From Novosphingobium sp. Leaf2 (lineage in GTDB: Bacteria; Pseudomonadota; Alphaproteobacteria; Sphingomonadales; Sphingomonadaceae), in contig NZ_LMJY01000016.1 of NCBI RefSeq assembly GCF_001421325.1, positions 372,307 through 436,306 on the forward strand: DNA of 64,000 nucleotides, read 5' to 3'. A program made the translations under genes and the position numbers. Positions 1-8,856 of the stretch are shown here, one piece after another. Below the pieces are notes generated by a model. That model saw nothing but the letters and a program-made list of their open reading frames with translations. It was not told the origin of the DNA and ran no database searches. Position 1 is the stretch's first letter. Every line of letters begins with the position of its first letter.

Positions 1-1
1 C

Positions 2-253
2 ATCTTCGATGGTGGCCCCACGATGATCGCCCGCACCGATCAGATCCGCACCATCCGCGATGCCCGCACCGCCACCATCACGGCGATAGGCCCGGCCAGC
101 GGCGAGGAGCCGACGCATCTGGTCGCAACCGGGCGGCTGGCGCAGTTTCGCGCGTGCCTTGGCCGCGTGGCCGAAGACGGTGCGCTGGACACCGATGCCG
201 CGCAGCTGCTGGGCGTTGGCATCGGCGATGCCATTACGTACGCACCGGCATAA
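2..253 (+). CDS. astA: Arginine N-succinyltransferase, C-terminal end (partial)
   Basis: The reading frame is open at the left edge and ends with TAA at 251-253, leaving about 83 residues. It begins with IFDGGPT, the conserved C-terminal region of AstA, which transfers succinyl from succinyl-CoA to arginine in the first step of the ammonia-producing AST pathway. The remaining residues fit the short tail domain of the family. astB, the next enzyme of the pathway, follows on the same strand within about 50 bases, which supports the call and suggests one operon. The N-terminus and catalytic region lie outside the window. Confidence 0.85.
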   Translation: MFDGGPTMIARTDQIRTIRDARTATITAIGPASGEEPTHLVATGRLAQFRACLGRVAEDGALDTDAAQLLGVGIGDAITYAPA

Positions 254-304
254 CCGGCCGTTAGCGACATGTCCGAGCGTTCGCATCATGAAGGCGTGCA
301 ACTC

Positions 305-1567
305 ATGCTTACCGAGATCAATTTCGACGGTATCGTCGGCCCCAGCCACAATTACGCCGGGCTGAGCCTTGGCAATCTGGCCTCGGCCCGCAATTTCGGC
401 AAAGTTTCGCACCCGCGCGCCGCCGCGTTGCAAGGGCTGGCAAAGATGCGCGCCAATCTGGAGCGAGGACTGGCACAAGGGTTTTTACTGCCGCAGCGCC
501 GCCCCGATGCCGCGTGGCTTGAACGGCTGGGAACGACGACGGCGCACGCCAGCGCCACGCTGCGCGCCAATGCCTTGTCCGCCTCGTCGATGTGGGCTGC
601 CAACGCAGCCACGGTGTCTCCTGGTCCCGACACGCAGGACGGGCGCTGCCATCTGACCGTCGCCAATCTGGTAACGATGCCGCATCGCAGCCACGAATGG
701 ACCGAAACGCTGGCGCAGTTGCGCATCGCTTTTGCCGACGCCGCGCACTTTGCCGTCCACGCACCGATCCCCGCCCCGTTCGGCGATGAGGGCGCGGCGA
801 ACCACATGCGCCTGTGCGCGCGCCACGACGCGCCCGGCATTGAGGTGTTCGTTTACGGCGTGGCCGGCGGCCCCTTCCCCGCCCGCCAGCATCGCGAGGC
901 GAGCGAGGCGGTGGCGCGAATCCATGGCCTGGACCCCGCGCGCACGGTCTTCGCCCGCCAGTCCGACGCGGCGATCGCCGCCGGGGCGTTTCACAACGAT
1001 GTCGTCGCGGTGGCTAACGAGCGGGTGCTGTTCACTCACGAACTCGCTTTCGCCGATCGCGATGCGCTGTATGCCGAGTTGCGCGCCAAGCTGCCCGAGA
1101 TCGAGATCGTGGAGGTGCCGGCGGACGCGGTAAGCCTTGAGGACGCCATCGCCTCGTACTTGTTCAACGCCCAGTTGGTCACCCTGCCCTCGGGCGAAGC
1201 GGCGCTGGTGCTGCCCGGCGAAGCGCGCGATACGCCCGCTGTTTGGCGCTGGCTGGAGCGCCACGTTGCCGGCAACGGCCCGATCCGTCACTTGTTCGTG
1301 CATGACTTGCGCGAAAGCATGGCGAACGGCGGCGGCCCGGCGTGCCTGCGCCTGCGCGTAGTCGCCGATCCTGCCACCATCGACCCGCGCTTTATGGCAA
1401 CGGCGCAAAAGCTGGGCCGGATCGAAGCGCTCGTGGGCCAATTGTGGCCGGAGAGCATCGCGGTGAAAGATTTGTCCGATCCCGCCTTGTGGAATACCTG
1501 CCTGACGGCCCGGTCAGCGTTGTGCGCGGTGCTGGAACTGCCGGAACTGGACCGCCTGCCGTTCTGA
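305..1567 (+). CDS. astB: N-succinylarginine dihydrolase
   Basis: The 420-residue protein begins with the signature INFDGIVGPSHNYAGLS, typical of AstB near its N-terminus. AstB hydrolyses N2-succinylarginine to succinylornithine, two ammonia and CO2 in the cytoplasm. The FHNDVVAVAN segment (catalytic His region) and the GGGPACLRLRVV segment (catalytic Cys region) are both present, so it should be active. I place the start at the ATG at 305 because the family starts only a few residues before this signature; an in-frame ATG at 269 would add 12 residues with no family resemblance. It follows astA closely and is probably co-transcribed. The later genes of the pathway (astC, astD, astE) are not next to it on the right, so they must lie to the left or elsewhere. 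Confidence 0.93.
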   Translation: MLTEINFDGIVGPSHNYAGLSLGNLASARNFGKVSHPRAAALQGLAKMRANLERGLAQGFLLPQRRPDAAWLERLGTTTAHASATLRANALSASSMWAANAATVSPGPDTQDGRCHLTVANLVTMPHRSHEWTETLAQLRIAFADAAHFAVHAPIPAPFGDEGAANHMRLCARHDAPGIEVFVYGVAGGPFPARQHREASEAVARIHGLDPARTVFARQSDAAIAAGAFHNDVVAVANERVLFTHELAFADRDALYAELRAKLPEIEIVEVPADAVSLEDAIASYLFNAQLVTLPSGEAALVLPGEARDTPAVWRWLERHVAGNGPIRHLFVHDLRESMANGGGPACLRLRVVADPATIDPRFMATAQKLGRIEALVGQLWPESIAVKDLSDPALWNTCLTARSALCAVLELPELDRLPF

Positions 1568-1614
1568 ACATCGCCGCACTTTCATGAAAAGGCGCGGCGG
1601 TTGGGCTTTTTGCA

Positions 1615-1640
1615 ATGGCGCCTTCATGAACAGGCGCCAT
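1615..1640. repeat. 8-bp perfect inverted repeat between astB and the HAD gene
   Basis: ATGGCGCC at 1615-1622 and GGCGCCAT at 1633-1640 form a perfect stem around a 10-base loop. The loop side TTCATGAACAGGCGC (1623-1637) also repeats, with one mismatch, the sequence TTCATGAAAAGGCGC at 1581-1595, giving a direct repeat 42 bases apart. No T-run follows, so it is not a classical terminator. It ends 9 bases before the HAD start codon, so it could be a regulator site or an RNA structure. The function is unknown. Confidence 0.4.
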
Positions 1641-1649
1641 ATGTGACCT

Positions 1650-2354
1650 ATGACTTCGTTAACCCCAGCCGCCCTGCCCGATCCGATCCGCGGCGTGATC
1701 TTCGACATGGACGGAACGCTGATCGACAGCGAAACCGCGCAGCACCAAGCCTTTACCAAGGCCTCGGCAGCACTCGGGGCGCCCGTGGCGGACAGCGTCC
1801 TGCATGAAATGGTCGGCGTAAACCGGGACGCCGCCCAAGCGCTTTTGAGCCGGCGGCTGGGTCCGGACTTCCCCCTGGCGCGCTTTTTCGCCGACGCCGA
1901 CGTGCTGTTCGAGGCCGACGTTGAAGCTGGCCTGCCGCTGCGCCCCGGCGCCCGGCTGATCCTCGATCATTTCCGTAAGGCCGGCGTGCCGCTGGCGCTA
2001 TGTACCTCCACGATCGGCGGCACGGCGCAAGCGCGGCTGGAGACGGTGGGCCTGCTCCACTATTTCGACGTGGTGGTCACCCGTAGCGACGTGACTCACC
2101 CCAAACCGCACCCCGAGCCGTATCTGCTGGCCGCAAATCGACTGGGCTTCGCCCCGTCCGCATGCGTGGCGGTGGAGGACAGCGTAGCGGGGGTGCGCTC
2201 CGCCACGTCTGCGGGCATCGCCACCATTCTGGTGCCCGACATGCTGCCACCCACGCAAGAGCAGGTATTGCTCGCGGCGCACGTGCTGCCCAGCTTGTCC
2301 CATGTGCGAGACCTGCTGCTTGCCCCCACGGCGGGTCATACGATCAGCGCTTGA
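1650..2354 (+). CDS. HAD-superfamily phosphatase (phosphoglycolate phosphatase-like)
   Basis: This 234-residue protein carries the HAD motif [10 protein letters not shown] (nucleophile Asp19, acid/base Asp21). Motif II is near CTSTIGG, the motif III lysine is in KPHPEPYL and motif IV is VEDSVAGV. The region between motifs I and II is a helical C1 cap of the size found in beta-phosphoglucomutase and phosphoglycolate phosphatase relatives. Such enzymes dephosphorylate small metabolites in the cytoplasm; the substrate cannot be read from the sequence. It is convergent with purU and the two coding regions overlap by 11 bases at their 3 prime ends. No neighbour gives a clear pathway link. Confidence 0.85.
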   Translation: MTSLTPAALPDPIRGVIFDMDGTLIDSETAQHQAFTKASAALGAPVADSVLHEMVGVNRDAAQALLSRRLGPDFPLARFFADADVLFEADVEAGLPLRPGARLILDHFRKAGVPLALCTSTIGGTAQARLETVGLLHYFDVVVTRSDVTHPKPHPEPYLLAANRLGFAPSACVAVEDSVAGVRSATSAGIATILVPDMLPPTQEQVLLAAHVLPSLSHVRDLLLAPTAGHTISA

Positions 2355-3198
2355 AGACCACCGTGCGGTGGCCGTTCATCAGCACCCTGTCCTCCAGGTG
2401 ATAATGGATGGCGGTGGCCAGCACCCGGCGCTCGATATCGCGCCCCTTGCTCACCAGGTCTTCGGGCCGGTCGGAATGGGTGATGGCTTCCACGTCCTGA
2501 TGGATGATCGGCCCTTCGTCGAGGTCGGCGGTCACGTAGTGCGCCGTTGCCCCGATCATCTTCACCCCGCGCTCGAACGCCTGATGATAGGGCTTGGCGC
2601 CCTTGAATCCGGGCAGGAAGCTGTGATGGATGTTGATGCAGCGCCCTGAAAGAAAGCGCGCCAGATCGTCTGACAGGATCTGCATGTAGCGGGCCAGCAC
2701 CACCAGTTCAGCGCCGCTTTCGGTGACGATCTGCTTGATCTGCGCTTCCTGCTGCGGCTTGGTATCGCGCGTAATCGGCAGATGATGATACGGGATCGCC
2801 CCGATTTCGGAGATCCGCAACGCCTCACGAGGGTGGTTGGAAACGATCGCCACCACATCCATGTTCAATTCGCCGATGCGGCAGCGATACAGCAGATCGC
2901 CCAGGCAGTGGTCGAACTTGGACACCAGCAGCACGACCTTGCGCGCCACCGCATTGTCCCGGATCGACCACTCCATCCCATGCGCATCGGCGATCGGCGC
3001 AAAATCGCGCTGCAAGGGTTCGAGGCCAACCCCGTCATCGCTGGTGAACACCACGCGCATGAAAAACCGGTTGTTGATCGCATCGTTGAATTGCTGTGCA
3101 TCGATGATGTTGCAGTTCGCGCCGAGCAGGAACCCCGCCACCGTGGCGACCAGCCCCCGGCGATCGTCGCATTGCAGGCGAAGCGTATATGTCGTCAT
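2344..3198 (-). CDS. purU: Formyltetrahydrofolate deformylase
   Basis: PurU hydrolyses 10-formyl-tetrahydrofolate to formate and tetrahydrofolate, balancing one-carbon pools. The 284-residue protein has an N-terminal ACT-type domain ([20 protein letters not shown], residues about 3-80). A formyltransferase-like domain follows, with the catalytic [19 protein letters not shown] segment and the later GATAHYV...DEGPI region. I chose the ATG at 3198 because the ACT domain begins immediately after it; the open frame continues 39 codons upstream with no family resemblance. It is divergent from fahA, and the 261-base gap between them holds a perfect inverted repeat. Confidence 0.93.
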   Translation of the reverse strand: MTTYTLRLQCDDRRGLVATVAGFLLGANCNIIDAQQFNDAINNRFFMRVVFTSDDGVGLEPLQRDFAPIADAHGMEWSIRDNAVARKVVLLVSKFDHCLGDLLYRCRIGELNMDVVAIVSNHPREALRISEIGAIPYHHLPITRDTKPQQEAQIKQIVTESGAELVVLARYMQILSDDLARFLSGRCINIHHSFLPGFKGAKPYHQAFERGVKMIGATAHYVTADLDEGPIIHQDVEAITHSDRPEDLVSKGRDIERRVLATAIHYHLEDRVLMNGHRTVVFKR

Positions 3199-3355
3199 CA
3201 AGAAGCCCTCAGCAGCGGTGTCGCCATGTCGTGTGCGCGTATCGCGATCACCGCTAGCCTCGTCAACGAACGTTCTGCGGCGGCACGCGCAATCGCCGCC
3301 GACCCCAGTGCCCAAGAGGTATCGCGCGCCAATCCCGCCGCCGGCGCGATATTCG

Positions 3356-3381
3356 TGCAGGAAATTGCGATATTTCCTGCA
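3356..3381. promoter_or_regulatory. Perfect 10-bp inverted repeat upstream of fahA (candidate operator)
   Basis: TGCAGGAAAT (3356-3365) and ATTTCCTGCA (3372-3381) are exact reverse complements around a 6-base spacer. The site lies 79 bases before the fahA start and 158 bases before the purU start, in the shared divergent promoter region. Its length and symmetry fit a dimeric repressor or activator. No regulator gene is adjacent, so the cognate protein is unknown. fahA-maiA is the more likely target. Confidence 0.55.
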
Positions 3382-3459
3382 TGTTGGCGCGAAAATGCCA
3401 TCGTGGATCGGCTATAGCAGCGTGGAAAGATACCGTCTCCGGGAAGGACACAATCGTCG

Positions 3460-4743
3460 ATGATCGATCATACCCACGATGCCGCCGCCAGCACCTGGGT
3501 GGCTGGCGCGGATGCACACGAACACTTCCCGGTGCAGAACCTTCCGCTTGGCATCTTCAGCCCGGTGGACAGCACGCCGCGCATAGGAACGGCGATTGGC
3601 GACTGGTGCCTGGACCTTGCCGCTTTGGCCAGCCTGCTGCCCGAAACCACCCGCAGCGCCCTTGCCGTACCTTTGCTCAATGCCCTGTTCGCACTCCCGC
3701 CTCAGGAGCGACTGGCGCTGCGCCATGCCATTTTCGCGCTGTTGACGGATGCGTCCCGGCGAGGCGAGGTCGAACCCCATCTGCACCGCGCGGCTGATTG
3801 CGCGCTGCACCTGCCGTTCCAGATCGGCGACTACACCGATTTCTACGTCGGCATCCACCACGCCACCAACATCGGGCGCCTGTTCCGGCCGGACAACCCG
3901 CTGCTGCCCAACTACAAGCACGTGCCGATCGGCTATCATGGCCGGGCGTCCTCGGTCCGCCCGTCAGGCACGCCGCTGGTGCGCCCCAAGGGGCAGTTGA
4001 AAGGCCCCAACGATGCAGCCCCTCGCTTCACGCCCTCGCAGCGGCTGGACTTCGAGCTGGAACTGGGGGCGTGGATTGCCGGCGAAAACGACCTTGGCGC
4101 GTCGGTGCCCATCGGCCAGGCGTGGGACCGGATCGGCGGGCTGTGCCTGCTGAACGACTGGTCGGCCCGCGACATCCAAGCGTGGGAGTATCAACCCCTC
4201 GGGCCTTTTCTCGCCAAGAATTTCCTGTCCAGCGTCTCTCCCTGGGTGATCACGCGTGAGGCACTGGCGCCTTTCCATGTCCCTCAGCCGCCCCGGCCCG
4301 AAGGCGATCCCGCGCCGCTCGATTATCTGACGGATGAGGCGGACCAGCAATGCGGCGCGCTGGCCGTTCGCCTGGCGGTGACACTGTCCACCCGCTCCAT
4401 GCGGGACGCAGGGCTCCCGCCCGTCACGCTGAGCCAGGGCAGCGCCACGGCGATGTACTGGACCCTGGCGCAGATGGTGACGCACCATACCTCCAACGGC
4501 TGCAACCTGGCGCCCGGCGATCTGCTCGGCACCGGCACCATATCGGGCACGACGCGCGGCAGCGAAGGCAGTCTGATGGAACTGAGCCGTGGGGGCACCG
4601 AGCCGGTTACGCTTCCGGGCGGGGAAAGCCGGACCTTCCTCGAGGACGGCGACGAACTGGTGCTGTCCGCCACGGCAGAGCAGCCCGGCTACCGCGCCAT
4701 CGGCTTCGGCTTGTGCGCGGGCGTGGTGGAGCCTGCGCGGTGA
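3460..4743 (+). CDS. fahA: Fumarylacetoacetase
   Basis: The 427-residue enzyme cleaves fumarylacetoacetate to fumarate and acetoacetate, the last step of tyrosine/homogentisate degradation. Family features are the N-terminal FAH domain (residues about 15-115), then DYTDFYVGIHHATNIG. The metal-binding pair is in DFELELGAWIAG, followed by LLNDWSARDIQAWEYQPLGPF, the strongest signature of this hydrolase. Length matches the usual 420-440 residues. The start ATG follows GGGAAGGAC at a suitable distance. The stop overlaps the maiA start by four bases (GTGA), so the two form an operon, probably controlled through the inverted repeat at 3356-3381. Confidence 0.96.
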   Translation: MIDHTHDAAASTWVAGADAHEHFPVQNLPLGIFSPVDSTPRIGTAIGDWCLDLAALASLLPETTRSALAVPLLNALFALPPQERLALRHAIFALLTDASRRGEVEPHLHRAADCALHLPFQIGDYTDFYVGIHHATNIGRLFRPDNPLLPNYKHVPIGYHGRASSVRPSGTPLVRPKGQLKGPNDAAPRFTPSQRLDFELELGAWIAGENDLGASVPIGQAWDRIGGLCLLNDWSARDIQAWEYQPLGPFLAKNFLSSVSPWVITREALAPFHVPQPPRPEGDPAPLDYLTDEADQQCGALAVRLAVTLSTRSMRDAGLPPVTLSQGSATAMYWTLAQMVTHHTSNGCNLAPGDLLGTGTISGTTRGSEGSLMELSRGGTEPVTLPGGESRTFLEDGDELVLSATAEQPGYRAIGFGLCAGVVEPAR

Positions 4744-5381
4744 GCCTTGTCCTGCACGGGTACTGGCGCTCCAGCGCGGCATACCGGGTCAGGATCGCGC
4801 TTAACCTCAAAGGACTGGCGTATAGCCAGATCACTTATGACCTCAGGACCGGCGCACAGCGGGAGCCTGCGTATCGCGACACATCGCCGCAGGGCCGGGT
4901 TCCCGTGCTGGACGCGGACGGCCTCCACCTGACGCAAAGCCTGGCGATCATGGAGTGGCTGGACGAAGCCTATCCCCGGCCGCCCCTGCTGCCGGATGAT
5001 CCCGCAAACCGCGCGGTGGTGCGCGCCATGGCGCAGTTGGTCGCCTGCGACATTCATCCGCTCAACAATCTGGCGGTGCTGCAATGGCTGCGCGGCGAAG
5101 CGGGCGCTAATGACGACACGGTCAACGCGTGGATGCGGCACTGGATCACCCAGGGTTTTGCAGCGCTGGAAGTACTGGTCGCGCGCCACGGCGGCACCTT
5201 CGCGTTCGGCAGTGTGCCCACAATGGCGGACTGCTGCCTCGTGCCGCAGCTCTATTCGGCCCGGCGTTTCGACGTCGATCTGCAGGCGTTTCCCCGGCTG
5301 GTGGCCGCCGGCGAGGCCTGCACAGCACTACCGCCCTTCGCTGCTGCCGACCCCGCGCGGCAACCTGATGCCGATGCCTGA
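4740..5381 (+). CDS. maiA: Maleylacetoacetate isomerase (zeta-class glutathione transferase)
   Basis: MaiA isomerises maleylacetoacetate to fumarylacetoacetate using glutathione. From the GTG at 4740 the protein is 213 residues, the standard length. It opens with LHGYWRSSAAYRVRIALNLKG, the zeta-class active-site region, followed by SPQGRVPVLDADG and LTQSLAIMEWLDEAYP of the thioredoxin-fold half. The C-terminal helical domain contains FGSVPTMADCCLVPQLYSARRF. The GTG overlaps the fahA stop codon, so translation is probably coupled. A longer frame opens upstream at 4350 but lies inside fahA and has no family resemblance, so I rejected that start. No homogentisate dioxygenase is nearby, so this covers only the last two pathway steps. 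Confidence 0.95.
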   Translation: MSLVLHGYWRSSAAYRVRIALNLKGLAYSQITYDLRTGAQREPAYRDTSPQGRVPVLDADGLHLTQSLAIMEWLDEAYPRPPLLPDDPANRAVVRAMAQLVACDIHPLNNLAVLQWLRGEAGANDDTVNAWMRHWITQGFAALEVLVARHGGTFAFGSVPTMADCCLVPQLYSARRFDVDLQAFPRLVAAGEACTALPPFAAADPARQPDADA

Positions 5382-5491
5382 CGCGCTGCCCTGCTTGCCT
5401 GCTCGATAAGCGATTACAGTTCAGGAACCAACCACGCCAAGCGGTCGTTAAGGAACGAATAGCGAACACTTAGTGACAAAGGATTAGCGCC

Positions 5492-5719
5492 ATGAACGAC
5501 CATCTGCACAACCCCAAGCTCGATGAACATCCCGGCTCCAACACCGAAAAGGACCCGGCGGACTGGGTATCCGGTGATGATCCAATGACCGGCGCGCAGG
5601 CGTCCTACCTGACGACCTTGTGCGAGGAAGCCGGTGAAGACCTGCCATCCGAAGGCCTCAGCAAGGCCGAAGCATCGCAACGCATCGACGCGCTGAAAGC
5701 CAAGCTGGGCCGCAACTGA
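5492..5719 (+). CDS. Small DUF3072 domain protein
   Basis: This acidic 75-residue protein contains NTEKDPADWVSGDDPMTGAQASYL, then LCEEAGEDLP and LSKAEASQRIDALKAK, which match the DUF3072 family of short bacterial proteins. The end resembles a helix with SAP-like character. The function is not established; relatives are often found as stress-associated single genes. The start ATG follows AAAGGATTAG with good spacing. It stands alone between maiA and the oppositely oriented FGE gene. Confidence 0.8.
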   Translation: MNDHLHNPKLDEHPGSNTEKDPADWVSGDDPMTGAQASYLTTLCEEAGEDLPSEGLSKAEASQRIDALKAKLGRN

Positions 5720-5877
5720 TCGCTGGTGTGAGGTGGATACCGAGTGAGCATTCGCCGACCAAAGTGCGCCTCGGGAGAATCAAAACTTTCGCCCGACAAA
5801 GGATGTACGCCCTGCGCGAACGGTAACCGCCCTCGCCATCCCGATCATCAAACTGCAGCAGGCCAAGCACGAGCGGT

Positions 5878-6870
5878 TTACCGGCGTACGCAGCGAAAGC
5901 CGATGTGCGAGGTTGCGGTGTCGATCATCTCGGGATGGCGCGCGGCGGGGCGATAGCGTTGGCAATAGTTTGCGGCGCAAAGGTGCGATCCGCCTTTCAG
6001 CACCTTGCGACCAATCTGTACGCGCGGTTGCGATGGGTCGAAGCTGTCTTTCAGCTTGGCGCCGCGCGGGTTGCTGATGGTGCAGCATGAAGCGCCAGCG
6101 TTCTTCTTGATGGGGGTGCGTCGTTCGCTCCACCAGTCCTGGGTCCATTCCCAGGTGTTGCCGATCATGTCGAACAGGCCATAGCCGTTTGACGGATACG
6201 TGCCCACCGGTGACGTGCGCTCCCAGCCGTCCAACAGCTGGTTGGCGAAAGGGAACAGGCCTTGCCAGTAGTTGGCCATCATTGCGCCGCCCGGCGCCAG
6301 CTCGTCCCCCCAGGCATAGGCCGCGCCCTCAAGGCCGCCGCGTGCAGCAAATTCGAACTCGGCCTCGGTGGGCAGATCCTTGCCGGCCCATTCGGCGTAA
6401 GCGTGTGCATCCGCATACGCCACCTGCACTACGGGATGATCCCATAAGTCCAGGCTGTCGATATCGCTATCCGGGCCTAACGGATGGCGCCAGTCCGCCC
6501 CGAATTCGAACCGCCACCAGTTCGCTGGATTGCGGGTGTCGACCGGCGTGGCGGTCTTGTGAAAAACCAGTGAGCCGGGCTGTGCCATGTCCGGCGCCAT
6601 GCCCGGATACTGCGCCGGATCGGGCGCCACTTCGGCAATGGTGCGATAGCTGGTAGCATCTACGAACCGGGCAAATTCGCGGTTCGTTACCGCAGTGATG
6701 TCAATCCAGAACCCATCGATCGCGACGCGGCGGACGGGCGCTTCCTCGGGATAGAAGTCGTCGGAGCCCATCGCGAAACGGCCGCCCGCGATCCACGCCA
6801 TACCGGCGGGCGGCGCTTCGCCCAGGCTGCCCCTGTCATCGCTATTCTGCAAACCGTTCACTCGTTCCAT
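5878..6870 (-). CDS. Formylglycine-generating enzyme, catalytic cysteines intact
   Basis: FGE oxidises the active-site cysteine of type I sulfatases to C-alpha-formylglycine. The 330-residue protein has the complete FGE-sulfatase fold: MAWIAGGRFAMGSDDFYPEE near the start, PTEAEFEFAARGG (166-179), YGLFDMIGNTWEWTQDWW (230-247) and GGSHLCAANYCQRYRPAARH (293-312). Cys298 and Cys303 have the C-x4-C spacing of the copper-binding catalytic pair, so it should be an active aerobic enzyme. No signal peptide is visible, as expected for cytoplasmic modification before export. It lies 59 bases downstream of the sulfatase gene on the same strand, so substrate and maturase appear to be one operon. Confidence 0.93.
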   Translation of the reverse strand: MERVNGLQNSDDRGSLGEAPPAGMAWIAGGRFAMGSDDFYPEEAPVRRVAIDGFWIDITAVTNREFARFVDATSYRTIAEVAPDPAQYPGMAPDMAQPGSLVFHKTATPVDTRNPANWWRFEFGADWRHPLGPDSDIDSLDLWDHPVVQVAYADAHAYAEWAGKDLPTEAEFEFAARGGLEGAAYAWGDELAPGGAMMANYWQGLFPFANQLLDGWERTSPVGTYPSNGYGLFDMIGNTWEWTQDWWSERRTPIKKNAGASCCTISNPRGAKLKDSFDPSQPRVQIGRKVLKGGSHLCAANYCQRYRPAARHPEMIDTATSHIGFRCVRR

Positions 6871-6929
6871 TCAAGACGGGACGATAGCCGTGCAGGGCGC
6901 GCCGGACAATCACCCGGCGTACCCTCTCG

Positions 6930-8669
6930 TCAAGGCTGCTTGGCCTTCGCCGGCGCAGCTTCCGGGAGCGCCACGCCCTTTTGTGCCGCGTACCGGTCCC
7001 AATCCGCCACAAGTTCTGCAAGCTTGCCGGCATGGCTTTGGGCCAGATCCTGGCTTTCGGCGGGATCGGTGGCGATTTTGAACAACTGCCACTTGCCTTC
7101 GCCCACGCCATCGCGCGGATAGACCGAACGTGACTTGGGCAGATAAACCGCTTTCCAGTCCCCCTTGCGCAAGGCACGGCGATAGAACAGCTCTGTGCCC
7201 ACAGGCTCACCTGGCGCGCGCACTTCGGCCGCCTTCTCGGCCAGCACCGGAACGAGGCTATGGCCCTCGAACGGCAGGATCGCATGGCCCTTGAACGTTG
7301 CGGGCTGGGTGAGCCCGGCAAGGTCAAGCAAAGTCGGGGCGATGTCGGTGACGCTTAGATAACCGCGCGCAATGCGGTTGCCCACAACGTCCTTGCCCAC
7401 GGCGAACGCGGTCACCCGGGTGCCGCCTTCTGTCGGGTAGCCTTTCACCAGCCACGAGGGCGAGCTGTTGGCCTGTGCCCATCCGGCACCGTAGCCGACA
7501 TAGGATGTGGCGTTGCCGATGTTCTGAAGGCGGTTGTCGATACCCAGCTTCTTCGCGCCGCCCGGCACGTCGCGGACCTGCGAGGGAGCGTCGATCTCAT
7601 TGCCTTCGGGGCCGTTGTCCGACAGGAATATGATGACGGTGTTGTCGTACTGCCCAGTGCGCTTGAGCTGCGCGATCACGCGCCCGACGTTCTGGTCCAT
7701 GCGATCCACCATCGCGGCGTAGACTTCCATCTTGCGCGCCTCGATCGCTTTTTCATCCGGCGTGAGGCTGCTCCACGGCTTCACCCCGTCAAGCGGATGG
7801 GGCTGCTGGTCGAGGGCGGCAAGGCCAAGTTTCTTCTGCCTCTCAAGCCGCTCCGCGCGCAGCACTTCGTAGCCCCCGTCGTAGCGCCCCTTGTACTTGG
7901 CGATCGTTTCCGCGGGCGCCTGCATCGGCCAGTGGGGGGTGGAGAAGGTGAGATACGCGAAGAACGGGCGCTGATCGTGCGCGCCGTCTTCCAGAAAGCC
8001 GATCATCTGGTCGGCGAAGTAGTCTGCCGAATAACGACCAACAGGGAAACGCACGAGCTTGCCGTCCTGGCGATAGAGCGGATTGGCCTTTGCCTTGCGC
8101 CACGCGGCGTTCTGGTCGGCGCCGAAATGGTTCCCCAGCCCGTGCAGCAGAGCGTAGGAATGCTCGAACCCGCGTGCCGCCGGGCTGCGATCCGGTGTCA
8201 ACCCCAAGTGCCATTTGCCGGACATCAGCGTGCGATAGCCGCCTTGCTGCAGCAGTTCCGCGATTGAGGCCACACGGTCGTTCAGATAACCTTCGTATCC
8301 CGGGCGATCAGCCAGAGATGGCGGGCGGGTTTCGATCATCGTGCCGATCCCGGCCTCGTGATTGTCCACCCCGCTCAGCAGCATGGAGCGCGTTGGCGAA
8401 CAGGTTGGCGCCGTATGAAACCCGGTGAAGCGAACGCCGCTGTTGGCCAGCGCATCGAGGTTGGGCGTTGCGATCTCGCCGCCGAAAGACCCCAGGTCGG
8501 ACCAGCCAAGATCGTCGGCGACGATGACCAGGAAGTTGGGCCGCTGGGCTTCACGCACCGGCCCGGATGCGGTGGCGGGCGGGGCCGCAGGCGCTGCTTG
8601 CGCGTAGGCAGGCGGGGTCATCAAGGTGCTCAAAAGAGCGGCGGCAATCAGGGCGGCCTTGCGTGTCAC
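6930..8669 (-). CDS. Type I sulfatase (AtsA-type arylsulfatase), exported
   Basis: The enzyme is predicted to hydrolyse sulfate esters to free sulfate. The metal-binding VADDLGWSDLG is followed by TCSPTRSMLLSG, where the Cys of C-S-P-T-R (residue 90 from the GTG start) is the one converted to formylglycine. This is closest to the Pseudomonas aeruginosa AtsA pattern. Later motifs include SGKWHLG and IIFLSDNGPEGNE. I favour the GTG at 8669 (579 residues) because it has GGAA upstream and opens directly onto a signal peptide (TRKAALIAAALLSTLM...AYA). An ATG at 8768 would add 33 residues with no family character and would overlap the palindrome at 8741-8759. The FGE gene directly downstream supplies its activation. 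Confidence 0.92.
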   Translation of the reverse strand: MTRKAALIAAALLSTLMTPPAYAQAAPAAPPATASGPVREAQRPNFLVIVADDLGWSDLGSFGGEIATPNLDALANSGVRFTGFHTAPTCSPTRSMLLSGVDNHEAGIGTMIETRPPSLADRPGYEGYLNDRVASIAELLQQGGYRTLMSGKWHLGLTPDRSPAARGFEHSYALLHGLGNHFGADQNAAWRKAKANPLYRQDGKLVRFPVGRYSADYFADQMIGFLEDGAHDQRPFFAYLTFSTPHWPMQAPAETIAKYKGRYDGGYEVLRAERLERQKKLGLAALDQQPHPLDGVKPWSSLTPDEKAIEARKMEVYAAMVDRMDQNVGRVIAQLKRTGQYDNTVIIFLSDNGPEGNEIDAPSQVRDVPGGAKKLGIDNRLQNIGNATSYVGYGAGWAQANSSPSWLVKGYPTEGGTRVTAFAVGKDVVGNRIARGYLSVTDIAPTLLDLAGLTQPATFKGHAILPFEGHSLVPVLAEKAAEVRAPGEPVGTELFYRRALRKGDWKAVYLPKSRSVYPRDGVGEGKWQLFKIATDPAESQDLAQSHAGKLAELVADWDRYAAQKGVALPEAAPAKAKQP

Positions 8670-8740
8670 GTCGGTTCCGTTCGTGGGAGGCGGGAACGCA
8701 CGGCTTAGCGGGGCCGCTGGAAACAGCCCACAAAGTTTTA

Positions 8741-8759
8741 CTCTACCATTAATGTAGAG
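8741..8759. promoter_or_regulatory. Inverted repeat CTCTAC-N7-GTAGAG in the sulfatase/TonB divergent promoter region
   Basis: CTCTAC and GTAGAG are exact reverse complements around CATTAAT. The site sits between the divergent sulfatase (start 8669) and TonB receptor (start 8857). The 17-base core TCTAC-N7-GTAGA recurs at 28022-28038 before another TonB receptor. It also recurs in weaker form at 36105 and 36266 beside the ssu operon. I infer a shared operator for sulfur-scavenging genes; the binding protein is not identified. Confidence 0.6.
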
Positions 8760-8856
8760 AAACTTCATTGCCATGTTTGATGATTTCTCTACCGAACCGA
8801 TTGAGTTTTCCTTGATCGTCCGATCGTCGGTCATCCAATCGCTTCGGGGTATTGCA

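Noticed and set aside
4350..4739. Longer start for maiA inside fahA
   Set aside because: The translation before 4740 is arginine- and proline-rich shadow sequence. The zeta-class GST fold begins right after the GTG at 4740.
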